Source: Linum tenue
Taxonomy: Eukaryota; Streptophyta; Magnoliopsida; Malpighiales; Linaceae
Assembly: GCA_946122785.1 (NCBI GenBank)
Contig: CAMGYJ010000002.1
Span: forward strand, 26,867,760-26,931,759
Direction of reading: 5' to 3'
DNA length: 64,000 nucleotides
Part shown: piece after piece, positions 33,915-45,096 of the stretch
Numbering within the stretch: the first letter of the stretch is position 1
Layout of the letters: each line of letters opens with the position of its first letter
The notes under the pieces: model-generated
Told to the model about the DNA's origin: nothing
Seen by the model: only the letters and a program-made list of their open reading frames with translations
Database searches by the model: none
Translations under genes and position numbers: made by a program

Positions 33915-36165
33915 CTTCTGTGTCATCTTCATTCTCTTCATTATTGAGCAATTCACAAATCTCCTCCAAAGTTCCAGGGTCAGCTGCTAATTCATACAAG
34001 TGAGCAAATAGAAGTTATATAAAGATAACTTATAAATAAGTAAAAGTTATTGAATAAGATATATACCTATTGAAATCGAATTTTGAAGCCAACTTTTAGT
34101 ACACATCAAAATCTCCATAGTGTTGTAGCGAAGTTTGCAACGAGTAGGATCCAACAATCGACCACCAATGCTAAAAGCCGATTCAGATGCAACAGATGTA
34201 ACAGGGACAACAAGCATATCCCTTGCAATATCTTGCAAAATGGGATACTTAGCCCCATTCAACTTCCACCACAACAAGACGTCGAAATCGGCAGTCCAAG
34301 GTAACACTTCCTCACTCAAAAACCTGTTCAAATCAGTTTGAGCAGGTGTTCCTCTTAACTTTTTCTTTTGCTGTACAAACAGCTGAAAGTCGAGATCCAC
34401 AGAAGAAGAACCACCAAGTGATTGAGCACTCGAACCACCAGAAGCAATCCCGACATTCTTGTTCATTTTACACTGATATTCTGTGATTAAATCACTCAAA
34501 ACAGCCCTGATTTTTACCACATCCAAGATAGACTGACCCACTTCAAACTTTCGAGCATAATATTCCACAATATGAAGCTTATATCTCGGGTCCAACACAA
34601 CAGCCACGGCTAGTATTTCATAAATATCATCCCAGTATTTCTTGAACTTATCCCACATCAATTCAGCCATCATAAAAATCATAGCATTATCATCAACAAG
34701 CCACTCACAAATCTTTAACTTCAAATCACATATCTTTGTAAAGAACAGATTGGCAGTAGGATACTTGGTACCATAGAACAAATCAGATATCTCACTGAAA
34801 ATTTGCAACTTGTCACAAACAATCGATGCAAATGCCCAATGATCACTTGTAGGCAAACAAGTATAGTGAGAGTTACGTTGTTTCAGTCTAATAAACACTT
34901 TTTCATACAGTATTGCAGCAGCCAGCATATCATATGTTGAATTCCAGCGAGTCGGACAATCTAAAATCAACTTTTTATCACAAGAAAACTCCAACTGCTT
35001 TGCTGCTCCCTCAAATAACTCTATCCTCCTAGGAGTAGCAGTCCAATAAGCTACACTTTCACGAAGTGTTCCAATGCCATCTCGAAGCACATCCAACCCA
35101 TCTTTAACTATCAAGTTTAAAATATGTGCAGAACATCTCATATGCAGTAAAGCACCCCCCTTAAGCAAACAAGACATCACCAATTTATTCTTAACCTTCT
35201 CAATCATAGAATCATTGGTGCTACAGTTATCCAAGGTTATAGTTGATACCTTAGAATCGACATTCCAGTCCATCATACTGTCAAACAAAGTAGTAGCTAG
35301 CCTATTACTTGTATGCGGAGTTGGAACATAAGCGAACCTACAAAAACGAAAAGACAGCAGTTGGTAAATGGTAAGTTAGTGACTCCTTCTCACAAAATAA
35401 ACAAGAAAGCATTGAAATTACGTATTACATATCATACCTAAGCAAGTGACTTCGACGAATCCAAGAATTGTCCACATAATGAGCCGTAACAACCATGTAA
35501 CCCTTTTTCTGGTTGGTTGATGTCCACATATCAGTGGAAATGGCAACCCTCCCTTTGTTACCACCAATCAGTTTCATTATCCTACTCTTCTCACTCTCAT
35601 ACATCTTAAAAATGTCACTTTTAAGAGTATTCCTTGTAGTAACACTAAACAACGGCTGGAGGCCAGACAAGAACCTCCTAAAATATAAGTGTTCCACCAT
35701 AGACAGAGAATACCCATGCATAATAACGGGCACAACAAGATCTTGCCTCGAAACAGCTGCGTTAAACTGAGTAGCAACCATTTCCCTCTTTCCCTTAGTG
35801 ACAAAGTTAGCACCGAGTACCTTTTGCTTCCCATCATGAATCTTCCTTTGCATACAAGTCTTCACATGATTTCTCAAGTGCGAAGTACCATTATTAGATT
35901 CACCAGCAAACAACTTCTTGCAATGGTTGCATTTAGCCTTGATGAGTTCTCCCTTTTTTATCTTAATAAAGTGCTTCCACACATCACTCTTGAGGTTTCC
36001 CAAATCCAGAACCTCTTCATCATCACCATCAAGTTTGGGTTCTGGATTTTGTGCTTCTGGATTAGTTATAGCAGCCTGTTGGTTTTGTGGTTGTGGATTA
36101 GCAACAGCAGCAGCCTGTTGGTTTTGTGGTTGTGGATTGGCAACAACAGCAGCCTCTTGAGCCAT
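33915..36165 (-). CDS. hAT transposase (BED zinc finger, hATC dimerisation domain)
   Basis: Exons 36165-35438 and 35337-34067 join in frame across a 100 bp GT-AG intron. A third exon, 33986-33915, fits in frame after donor AATAG/GTATAT and adds an acidic tail (LEEICELLNNEENEDD). Without that splice the frame stops at 34047, giving 672 residues. Residues 1-50 are Gln/Pro/Ala repeats. Residues 60-104 form a BED-type zinc finger (CNHC ... HLRNHVKTC). The RNase H-like core shows STDMWTS (first Asp), ITLDNCSTND (second Asp) and CPTRWNSTYDML. Residues about 590-660 are the hATC domain (DVLLWWKLN ... LVVPVTSVASESAFS). The start is set at 36165, just after a TTGCAG acceptor, which implies a non-coding upstream exon. 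It cuts and pastes this element. Downstream exons after the donor at 33914 are not identified. Confidence 0.88.
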
Positions 36166-37305
36166 TTTTTGCCTGCAAGTGAGCACAGAAGTGTAAATAT
36201 TAAACATAGCAGTAGTGGATTAGCGACAACAACACTAGCGAATTTACAACAGAAGCAATATGCAACTAACCCAGATTAACTAATTAAATAGCAGCAACAT
36301 ACAACTAACCCATATCAACCGCAACAGTATGCAACTAACCCAATATTAAACACAACCTCTTGAGCCCTTCTTCCCATATTAGACGAAGATGGTAGACATA
36401 AGCAAAAACCATTTGCAATCAAATCGTTTTTAGAAGAAGATTACCTCTTGAAGAATATTCGGCCCTGTCGCCCTGAATGATGTCGAGAGGAATTGTTGCA
36501 CTATGCAACACTGCTCCACCGTAGGCTGCTCCACCCTGCAAGAAGAATCCCGAAAACACAGTCAGAAGAAGATTGATCTTAGGGAGGCTCTCGACATTTT
36601 TAAGAAATCAAAACTGAACTTGAACTGGCCACAACAATTTCGTTTTCAGGATTTCAACAGAGGGTCATTGCTTCGTCAATGAACCCAGAAATTAAATTCA
36701 ATAAATCGAAATTGAACCCAGAATTTCAAATTGAACCAAGGAAGAAATTGACGGCTACGGAGGTAGCAGGAAGAGGAAAAGTTTGAGAATCTGACCTTTA
36801 TAAGTGGTCGGCTTCCACTAGTTGCCAAAGTGACGAGATAGAAGAACAGGAGCTTCTTGTGAAGAACATTTAACAAAGGAGAAAGAGTCGAGGGATGCAG
36901 AGGATTGGGCTGCATTGAATGGTTTGCTTGGCTGATTGGCTCTGAGAAGTGAGAAGACAGAGGAAGAGGAGTCGAGTCTCGGCTCTCGAGAGGAATTGGG
37001 AACCGCTGCTGCGCTGCACGCGAACTCGGGGAAACTTTGATGAGTGATGAGAGATTTGAGAGAGGGAGTGAATTGGGGTCTCGCGAAGACGAGGGGTCAT
37101 GGGACTGGGTATGGGAATTAGGTTTATTATACTCCGGGCGGGTATGGGTCGGATATCACAACATCCACACCCGGCCCATGCCCAAGCATTTACATTTCGG
37201 GTTTTACCCGAGCCGACCCGTGCCCAGTCAAAGCGGGTTTTGCCCGTGTTGACCGGCTCGGGTTCGGGTGGATACTCGATCCGTCAGTTTTCTTTGCCAA
37301 CCCTA

Positions 37306-37502
37306 AATGGAACCTTTGACTGGTCTGTTAAATAAAGTAGCAGCAAATGGTGAGTTTCCTTATCACCCTCAATGTAGACAGCTAGGTCTCACTCATCTGA
37401 GCTTTGCTGATGACCTCTTGATTTTTTTAGAGGGTTCAGGCCTTGCTTTAAATGGAATCAGGAAAGTTTTGGATAAATTTTATCAGCTCTCTGGTTTACA
37501 GT
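37306..37502 (+). pseudogene. LINE reverse transcriptase fragment, right part
   Basis: Continues the RT of 32737-32849: MEPLTGLLNKVAANG ... LGLTHLSFADDLLIFLEGSG, including the catalytic FADD motif. It is ended by the Athila-like LTR that starts at 37503; the rest of the LINE is not found in the window. Confidence 0.9.
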
Positions 37503-38849
37503 TGACACGCTAAAACACAACACCAAACTGCGACCAAGTGAAATCGCAGTCCGGGAATGCAGTAACAGGCAAGTTATATTATCAACCCGGGGTCTAGATC
37601 TACTGCTTACTCCGTGATTCTCTATTATCTAGCAAACTAATTCGAGTGATTGTTGATTAAAGCAAAAGCAGTAAGAAAGCAGTACATGGTTCGGTTTTCA
37701 AAGTCAGGAAAGAGTCACTCGGGATTGAGTCCCCCTAGCCCCTTAGTTAGGTTCAATTGTAATTCCCTGGGTTGATTTACTGTTGATTAGACTGCGGAAA
37801 ATCCGACAGTAGCTTGGAATCTCTTAAGCTGACCAAGCCCTCTCAGTCTAACTACCCGGCAGACGACTAGTCTTCACCGGGATAGAAAGCTGAGGCTATG
37901 AACACAGAACTCCACTACTGGAATTGAATTCCAGTACAAAGCAGTAAACTGGCTAACTCTCGTATAGCCAATCTCCTACTATCGAATGAAGAAGCTCTAA
38001 CAACCTAATCAGATTCTATCTATCTCAGGTTGCAGCGGAAATCGAGAAAAGCTGATCAGACTCAAATCAATTCAATAAACATGCATCATTCGATTAAAAT
38101 CAAACAGTAATATCATCCCAAGTCATTACAATCAAATCCCTAACACAAGGAACTAGGGTTCTTCATACCCAAGTGAGAGAAGGGTTCTACTCCATAGAGA
38201 GAGAAGAGAAAACAGTAATCGGAGTAGTCATACTCATAATGATGAGGAAAATCTGCTCCGGGATGATGATTTCCACTCCTATGACGATCTCAAAGCTCGA
38301 TTCGATGAAACCCAGCTCCAAGATAGCTTCTATGATGTGTTCTTCGTACTTTCTCTCTCCAGGGCTCTGTTTTTGCTCTGAAAACTCGATTCTCCCACTT
38401 TTGGCTCGGAATAGGCTCTAAAACCAGAATTTCCCGACTCGCACGGCCAGGCCACACGACCGTGTGGCTCACCACTTTGCCCGTGCGAGACAAAACGCGG
38501 CGTATGGATTAGTCGACCTTCAGCCATCTCACACGGCCAGGGTTGCACGGCCGTGTGAGAATTCCAGTCTGCCCGTGCTCGGCCTCGGCAGAAATCACAC
38601 GGCCAGGGTGCTCAATGGCACGGCCGTGTGAAGGTTGTTTGTGCCCGTGCAGCTTCCTTGACACCTCGCCACGCGTCCGATCTTCGTCCAATCGACCCCA
38701 GACTCGCTCCCAAGCCTCCATTCACGTACTAGGACCTGAAATATCACAAACAAGCACAACCTAGCGTGAAATCGGCCTAAAACACGAGAATCAACACCTC
38801 AAACGGTGTAAGAACGAGGGTAAAAACATGTGTAAATAACTGTCTATCA
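37503..38849 (-). repeat. 3' LTR of the Athila-like element
   Basis: The 1347 bp LTR on the minus strand starts TGATAGACAG and ends GCGTGTCA. The first 33 bp on the plus strand recur at 46289-46321 next to the PBS. It carries a palindrome cluster at 38439-38660. Confidence 0.93.
38439..38660. repeat. CACGGCCGTG palindrome cluster in the LTR
   Basis: CACACGGCCAGG and GCACGGCCGTGTGA blocks repeat in pairs here. The same core reappears in the internal region at 42830-43190. Confidence 0.85.
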
Positions 38850-38864
38850 AACTCCCCCACACTT
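38850..38864 (-). other. Polypurine tract of the Athila-like element
   Basis: On the minus strand TTAAGTGTGGGGGAGTT runs directly into the LTR TGATAG start, the normal position for plus-strand priming. Confidence 0.88.
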
Positions 38865-40743
38865 AACCGTTTGCTTGTCCCCAAGCAAACCAAGTCAGAC
38901 ACCAGGTAAGCTTACATATTTCAATCAACCAACATTGGGGACAAGTCATAAAGGCACAGAACACTTGAATCGTACTGGTTTTCAAACATCAACACATGAA
39001 CAACCTCAATAGCAACCTGGACAACCACCACAAAGGACATTCGAGTGCAGCAAATCGAGTAAAGGAAGAGTCTCCCTTCTGTTCACCAACCAACCTAGAC
39101 TTGACTCAACCACTCACTCAAAACAGTCAACTCATGCATCCAACTCAAGACATCAGAACAGAGACCGAGCAATCTAGGTCCTCACCGGGGTACAAGAGTA
39201 TAAAGAATATGAAAATGAATCACTCACTCTCGACCAGTGGGGTCAGGACAATGTGATGCGGAAAAAAATGCGCATGATATTTCTCTCAATCCCTATCATC
39301 TCTTCACCATGATGGCAGCCTCTAAATGTTAGAGTTCACATATGGGGTGTCACCATTAACTAATCAGGAGGTCTTAGACACAGGTTCAAATGATTGGCTA
39401 GGGTCTTGGACATGGGGAAAAGGCCTTTTAAGTGGTGGAAGTATTCATAGCACAAGGTTCCACATTTTCCAAACACACAATCACAGTCAAACAAACCGGT
39501 ATTTTCTTTCTGCTATTCTGCATTACTCAATATCTCAAGAGCACAAGAGCGAAGGAGGCATAAACATCAGCATTTCCAAGCCAGACTGCTAAGAAACACT
39601 ACTTAATGGGCATTATTCAGATTTTTGGTAGTGGCTCTCTTTTGCTTTCAAATTTTCTTTGTTTTTCTTTCATTTTTCTTTTCATTTCTTAAGAGAGCCA
39701 CCACTTCTGCACATATTTCAAACATCTGCCCAACTTTTAAGCACTACCTCCAACACTCACATAAACTTTAGCAGAAATAGCAGAGAATATGTAAAAACCA
39801 CTCTGTGGAACCTTCTAAAAGATGCAACAAGGGTGATTTTTTCGTTAGAGACCAAAAGAAGAGATAACACACGGCTCAAGGGGCTGACTAGGGGATATGA
39901 CACATCAGGACAGTCAGTTTTGGGCGTGGGCTAATCCTAGGCCCCCATCATCTTAGCTAGTGACAACGTGAATGCTACACATCATGGAAGAGGGATCTAT
40001 CGCACAAGAAAGAAACTAGCAGGCTCAAATCTCACATAGCTACCTATATGCTCTATCTCACATTCTGATACCCTGAACTAGATGCATAAACGACTGTCAA
40101 GAACAAGTGATCAAATCAAGTCACAGTTGGTAAGCAAACAGTCGAAAAACTGAACTCCTACACAATTTTACTGCACATCTCAGTCCTCATCATAGGTTGT
40201 CCTAGTCGCAAACAAGTTGTCATGCATTAATCCGAAAATCAATCAATTCACCAATCAAAACACAGTGCCAATATGATCAAACAGCCGTACTTGGAGCCCT
40301 CAAATCGTAAGATTCGGGCAGCGGACTAGGCTCCAAGCACCCAATTATATATTCCAACCGATACAAAGCACCCCCCCACACTTAAGCACGACATTGCCCT
40401 CAATGGAGTAGAGGGAAAGATAAGGGGAACGATGTTACCGGATTGGAACACTGCTGGGGGACTGGAAGTGGACCAGTCAGCGAGACACAAACGGGAGAAT
40501 GGACAATGCTGCACAAATCAAACACCAGAAACACAATAGCACACTGTGCGTTAGGGAGAAGTGTTATCCCAGACGGCTACATCAAACCACAAAGGAAAAC
40601 CAAAAACAAAAACAAACGACACTAAGTTCAAGCTCCGCACACATGGAGCAAACACACAAAAGTCTAAAACAAAAAGGAAAACACATTGAGACGGGCAATG
40701 AGTACAGCCTACTCGTCGCCAAGATCGTCGAGGTCGATGTCGT
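38865..40743 (-). other. Non-coding internal region downstream of the env-like ORF
   Basis: About 1.9 kb without a believable ORF. A second copy of the polypurine tract (CTTAAGTGTGGGGGGG on the minus strand) lies at 40371-40386. Confidence 0.7.
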
Positions 40744-42017
40744 TCATGAACGCGTCATCGTCACCAGCGCCAGCAGCACCATCATCACCGTCAGGTGGGG
40801 CAGGTGCTGCTGAACCTCCTGCATGCGCCGTGAACGGCGCTTCTCCCGCTCGACTTGGGCGAGAGTCACTCCCTGCTGTGTCTGGATCATGTCCAGGCGC
40901 TCGTCATAAGCATCCATCCTGCGCCGGAACTCGGCCTGGTCGACCGCGTACTGCAGATGGAACTGCATCTGCTGGTTCTGGATCCGCAGCTGCTCGAACT
41001 GGGAAGAGAAGTAATCCTGGCCCAGGAAAGCAGAGCTGCTACCTCCAGGATGGAAGTCAGTCTGTGGTGGATCATCAGCAGCAGCATCCACATCCTCTGG
41101 GTGATATCCTCACCGGCCTCCTCCTCTTGGCCCTCTGGCTGGTCCTCTGGCTCGGGCTCCGCGGGGATCGGAGGTTCCGAAAACCCATCGACCCATAGAA
41201 CACCGTTCCTCTCCCGCAGCAGCTGCATCTTCCCGATCGTCTTGCTGCCAAAGATGAGGGTGTCCCCCTCCTGGGTGCACCCCTGCAGTGAAAGGCCAAA
41301 GTAGGTGGCCAGGCGGGTGATGAGGGGGCCGCAGTGGAGGCTCTTCAATTCTGTAGCAGTCTTCTCGAAGGTCTTGGCCACCACCGAACCCAGGTGGAGA
41401 GGATGGTTGTGCTGGCGGATCGAATGGATGAAGTACAGGGCCCTCTTCGTGATGGCGCTGGCACTGTCTGCTGCAGGGGTGTAAGACTTCGCCAGCAGGT
41501 GGTGGAGAAGGAGGTTGTCGAGCAGCAGGGTAGATGCCTTCGTCCTCCCGGCCCAGAAGGGACGCGTCTGGCCTGGCCGAGCCAGGCGGGTGTACAGCCT
41601 CCCGAAGTCCACCTCCGGCGGATCAGTGACCTCGGTGATGTAGTGCCGACGGTCGTCGTGGTCGAGGTCGAGAGCCTCGGCCAGCTCGTGGTAGCTCATG
41701 GACCGGGGGACACCGCCCAGCCTGAATTTGACGGCTGTACCGTCCTGCCAATCGGTCGTGGAATTGTGCTTGAAGGTCGTGTAGAACTCCCACACGGGCT
41801 CGTAGTAGACCTTCTCGCAGAGGATGAGCAGACGGCGCCATGCGGTGTTGGCGACGGCGGCGGAGAGTTGCTCGTAGCAGTGCAATCGCCGAAACTCCCG
41901 TTTGGACCAGCAATGGTGTGACCCAAACGGGGTTTCTAGGACCTCCTTGAAGCGGTCGGCGGTGGGGCCCCTCCTTAGATCCCGGATGAACGGGTGCTTG
42001 AGATCAGGTTTCGCCAT
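40744..42017 (-). pseudogene. Env-like / ATHILA ORF, frameshifted near its end
   Basis: Starting at MAKPDLKHPF (42017), the frame is open to about 41090 and resembles the ATHILA ORF-1/env-like family (CEKVYYEPVWEFYTTF, VKFRLGGVPRSMSYHELAEALDL, LLLHHLLAK, RALYFIHSIRQ, CGPLITRLATYFG). These ORFs sit after pol in Athila/Tat elements and their role is unknown; I see no membrane segment that would support an envelope function. Near 41090 the frame shifts: the coiled-coil-like tail (FEQLRIQNQQMQFHLQYAVD ... MDAYDERLDMIQTQQG) is in another frame and stops at 40744. Whether this is mutation or assembly error cannot be told. Confidence 0.78.
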
Positions 42018-42076
42018 TGCCTTGCAAAAGAACAACCCAAAGTGGAACCAAAAGAGCCAAAGAAAAGGTCAAGCAC

Positions 42077-42090
42077 ACCCCCACACTTAA
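42077..42090 (-). other. Extra polypurine tract upstream of the env-like ORF
   Basis: TTAAGTGTGGGGGT on the minus strand, the third copy in this element of the sequence that forms the true PPT at 38850. Confidence 0.7.
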
Positions 42091-42829
42091 GAACAGAAAA
42101 CAGCCTAACCATGGTTTCATCCATAGTTCGGGGGTCAACAACTCGATAAATCAAGCATAATCTAGGTGGGGGTGCACATTCACGAGAAAATAGGCAACTT
42201 AAGGTTCACATCCATAGCAAATACACCCTCAAACTACATCACTAAGGGCCCCAACCGGTGGCCACACATGGCATGGAAAACAGGCATTTCATCGAACACC
42301 TTGTGTGCACTATTAAGTTAAGCATAAAATTGGCCAAATTCTTGCACACAAGGGCTCAAACAAGCAAAGGGGACTTTGCCCAACACAATTCATTCACATT
42401 CCATGCATTCCCCTCAATCAATTTCACAAAAATCCCAACATTCAATAAGGTTCTCTAACATGCACCCTACACACTCAATTCTCCACAATTAACACAGTTA
42501 AGGGCAAAATCAAACCTGGAGACTCAAGTAGAGGTGTAGGGGATGATGAGGGGAAGGCAATGGAAGCGACGAAACGCCGAAAAACTGGCCGGAAGTGCTC
42601 GTCGGAGCCTCGCCGGAAATCGCCTCCGGCGACAAAAATGTCGTCCAAATTCGCTCAAAATGGAGGGATAGGCCGCTTTGGGTGTAGAAAGGGTGGGTTT
42701 GGTATTGATTTGGTGAAAAAAATGACCCAAAGTGGCCGGAAAAAATCGAAAAGGAGGGTTTTGTCGCGGTTTTCCGGCGAGGACAGAGGATTCCGGCGAT
42801 GAAATCGGAAATTCTGACCAGACTGGCCG

Positions 42830-43190
42830 TGCTGGCCGAATATATAGGCCGTGCCTCGGCCGCACGGGCAGGCACGCACGGCCGTGCAGGTGGTGCTTTT
42901 GCCCGTGCTGGCCGACACGACCTGGCCGAGGAATTCCGCACGGCCGTGCAATGTGCATATTTGGCCGTGCGGATTTTGCCGAGAGCTCGCACGGCCAGGG
43001 GGAGAATTCCACACGGCCGTGCGAGTCAAGTTTTGCCCGTGTCGGCCACACGGCCAGGCCAGGCTGAGTCACACGGCCGTGCAATGTGCACTTTTGGCCG
43101 TGCGCTTTTTGCCGAGAGCTTGCACGGCCAAGGGGCGAAATCCGCACGGCCGTGCAAGTTGAGGACCTGGCCGTGCGACATGCTGGAGCC
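42830..43190. repeat. Internal CACGGCCGTGC palindrome array
   Basis: About ten copies of GCACGGCCGTGC or CACGGCCAGG, alternating with TTTGCCCGTG / TTTGGCCGTG, cover 360 bp between the env-like ORF and the protease stop. The same core occurs in the LTR. Confidence 0.88.
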
Positions 43191-43365
43191 CCGAATTCAA
43201 CCTGTTTTCACTCAAAAACCGACACTTGACTCTGGATCAACGTCTCAAGACTCAAAAACACAAAAAAAATCAAAGGAAAAAGAGTAAGAAAATGCATACC
43301 TCGGTGGGGTTGCCTCCCCACAAGCGCTTCTTTACCGTCTTTTAGCTGGACGCCAGTATGGATGC

Positions 43366-45096
43366 TCAGGGAAGTGTAGGATCAGGTGCCTTCAAGAGCG
43401 GATCCACATCGCTCTTGAGGTACAGCTTCAAATGGTGGCCATGCACGCGACGAATGTGGCCGCCTGCATTTGCCAGCTCGACTTGGCCATCCGGCAGGAT
43501 GCAAGCGAGTGAATACTCGGATGGCCAAGGTGGGGGCGGGACCAGCTCGTAGTGGTCTCCGGCGCTCTTTCGAGTAGGCTTAGCTGCCTGCAGTTTCGGC
43601 CGCCACTCCTCCTTGATCTGTTCTTTTGATGACGGAGTGGTCCGGAGTGGCGGCGAAGGTGTGGGAGGCGGGTCCTGCAAAATAGGCAGCACAGAAGGAT
43701 ACACGACAGACTCGTGCTCCTGGTGAGATACAACATGCAGAGGTAACGAAGCAGGTATAGTGTTAGCAACTGAAAACGTTATTCGCTCCTCGCCATCCCT
43801 CAAAACTAAGGTCCCATCATGCACATCTATGAGAGCCTTGGCGGTGGCCAGGAAAGGCCTTCCCAGTATAAGAGGCACTTCTATGTCCTCATTGATGTCC
43901 AGGATTACAAAATCCACAGGATATGTGAATTTGCCAACCTTAACCATAAGGTCTTCCACTATGCCCTTAGGATGCACTATAGATCTGTCAGCTAATTGAA
44001 GGGTCATCCTAGTAGCACGGGGTTCGCCTAGGCCTAGTTTCTTGAACAGTTGATATGGCATAACATTGATACTAGCACCTAAATCCGCCAAGGACTTCTC
44101 TACATGCAATTTATCAATAGAGCACGGGATAGTAAAACTACCTGGGTCCTTTTTCTTCTGCGGAAGCTTGTTCTGCAGAATAGCCGAGCACTCCTCGCTG
44201 AGCTCCATAGTGGCCAGCTCACTCAGCTTCTGCTTCTTCGAGAGAAGCTTTTTCAGAAACTTCGCATACTTCGGCATTTGCGATAGTGCCTCCAGGAAGG
44301 GCACTTGGACATTCAACTTCTTAAGCATGGCCATGAAGTTCTCGAACTCTGCCTCCAGCCTGTCTTTGTGCAACCGAGTAGGGAAAGGGAGTTTAGGGAT
44401 ATACTCCTTCACTACTGGTTGCGGTTTAGGTACAGGTACCTCAACCTCCTTCTCTACTTCTTGTTCAACCGCTGGAGACGCTAAAACAGGGCTCTCTCTT
44501 TCCGGTTCCCGAGCAGGGGGATCAACAGTCATCTTGCCACTCCTGGTCATGATGGCATTGCAGCGCTCATCCGGGGTCGGCGGGTGAGGGATGGTATGCC
44601 CGGTTAGAGTACCAGGAGCCCTTTGAGCCACTGCCTGGGCCACGCTCCCCAGCTGGGTCTGGATATCCTGCAAAACAGCCTGTGTGTTCCTCTGACCAGC
44701 TTCAAGAGCCAGGAATTTACCCGAGGCCTTCTCCATGAACTGATCAAAGGTGTTGAATTTCTTAGCACTAGCACTGGCGAGAGAACCCACCAAGTCCCGC
44801 AGTTCAGCCATCTGATCATTCTGCACTGGGGCAGCAGGGGCTACACCTGGCTGCTGGAAAGGTCGCGACTGTGATTGAGCAGCGTGCCCCTGCATGGGCT
44901 GATAAAGAGGCTGTTGTTGCTGCTGGAATTGCCCCTGTCTGGGCTGATATGGTGGCCTTTGGAAGCCCGGTGGTCCCTGGGGGACTGATGGTCTGGAATT
45001 TGCCCCACCCCAGGAGAAGTTAGGATGCTGGCGCCACCCCTCATTGTACGTGTTGTTGTAGGGGTCATTGCGCCTAACGTTATTAATGAAGTTCAC
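43366..45096 (-). CDS. Retroelement protease with fused integrase-like C-terminus
   Basis: This frame continues directly from gag after one TAG. It has a long Gln/Pro linker, then a retropepsin-like aspartic protease, active site LADLGASINVMP with ILGRPFLATAKALID (about residues 340-440), in the DLGAS form typical of Athila/Tat. After a Pro-rich spacer, the last 50 residues (YSLACILPDGQVELANAGGH ... VHGHHLKLYL) resemble the very C-terminus of an Athila integrase. RT, RNase H and the integrase core between them are missing without a frame break. The protease would mature the gag polyprotein. The reading frame is otherwise intact over 576 codons. Confidence 0.82.
   Translation of the reverse strand: MNFINNVRRNDPYNNTYNEGWRQHPNFSWGGANSRPSVPQGPPGFQRPPYQPRQGQFQQQQQPLYQPMQGHAAQSQSRPFQQPGVAPAAPVQNDQMAELRDLVGSLASASAKKFNTFDQFMEKASGKFLALEAGQRNTQAVLQDIQTQLGSVAQAVAQRAPGTLTGHTIPHPPTPDERCNAIMTRSGKMTVDPPAREPERESPVLASPAVEQEVEKEVEVPVPKPQPVVKEYIPKLPFPTRLHKDRLEAEFENFMAMLKKLNVQVPFLEALSQMPKYAKFLKKLLSKKQKLSELATMELSEECSAILQNKLPQKKKDPGSFTIPCSIDKLHVEKSLADLGASINVMPYQLFKKLGLGEPRATRMTLQLADRSIVHPKGIVEDLMVKVGKFTYPVDFVILDINEDIEVPLILGRPFLATAKALIDVHDGTLVLRDGEERITFSVANTIPASLPLHVVSHQEHESVVYPSVLPILQDPPPTPSPPLRTTPSSKEQIKEEWRPKLQAAKPTRKSAGDHYELVPPPPWPSEYSLACILPDGQVELANAGGHIRRVHGHHLKLYLKSDVDPLLKAPDPTLP

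Larger units (their letters stand above)
32850..37305 (-). mobile_element. Complete hAT transposon inserted in a LINE
   Basis: The 4456 bp element has hAT termini TAGGGCTGGCAATGG (left) and TAGGGTTGGCAAAGA (right, opposite strand), with a perfect 8 bp duplication AATGGAAC at 32842-32849 and 37306-37313. Subterminal regions are rich in GGGTA/TACCC and CGGGT motifs. The transposase on the minus strand is open through all recognised exons, so the element is young and possibly active or only recently silenced. Excision would rejoin the LINE reading frame. Confidence 0.95.

Noticed and set aside
41334..41921. 195-codon plus-strand ORF opposite the env-like ORF
   Set aside because: A shadow of the GC-rich env-like coding strand; the minus-strand product matches the ATHILA ORF family and this one matches nothing.
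42524..43147. Overlapping ORFs on both strands across the CACGGCCGTG array
   Set aside because: Palindromic repeats lacking stop codons produce open frames in several phases; the translations are Arg/Ala/His-rich repeats.
44066..44587. 173-codon plus-strand ORF opposite the protease
   Set aside because: Antisense shadow of the gag-protease frame.
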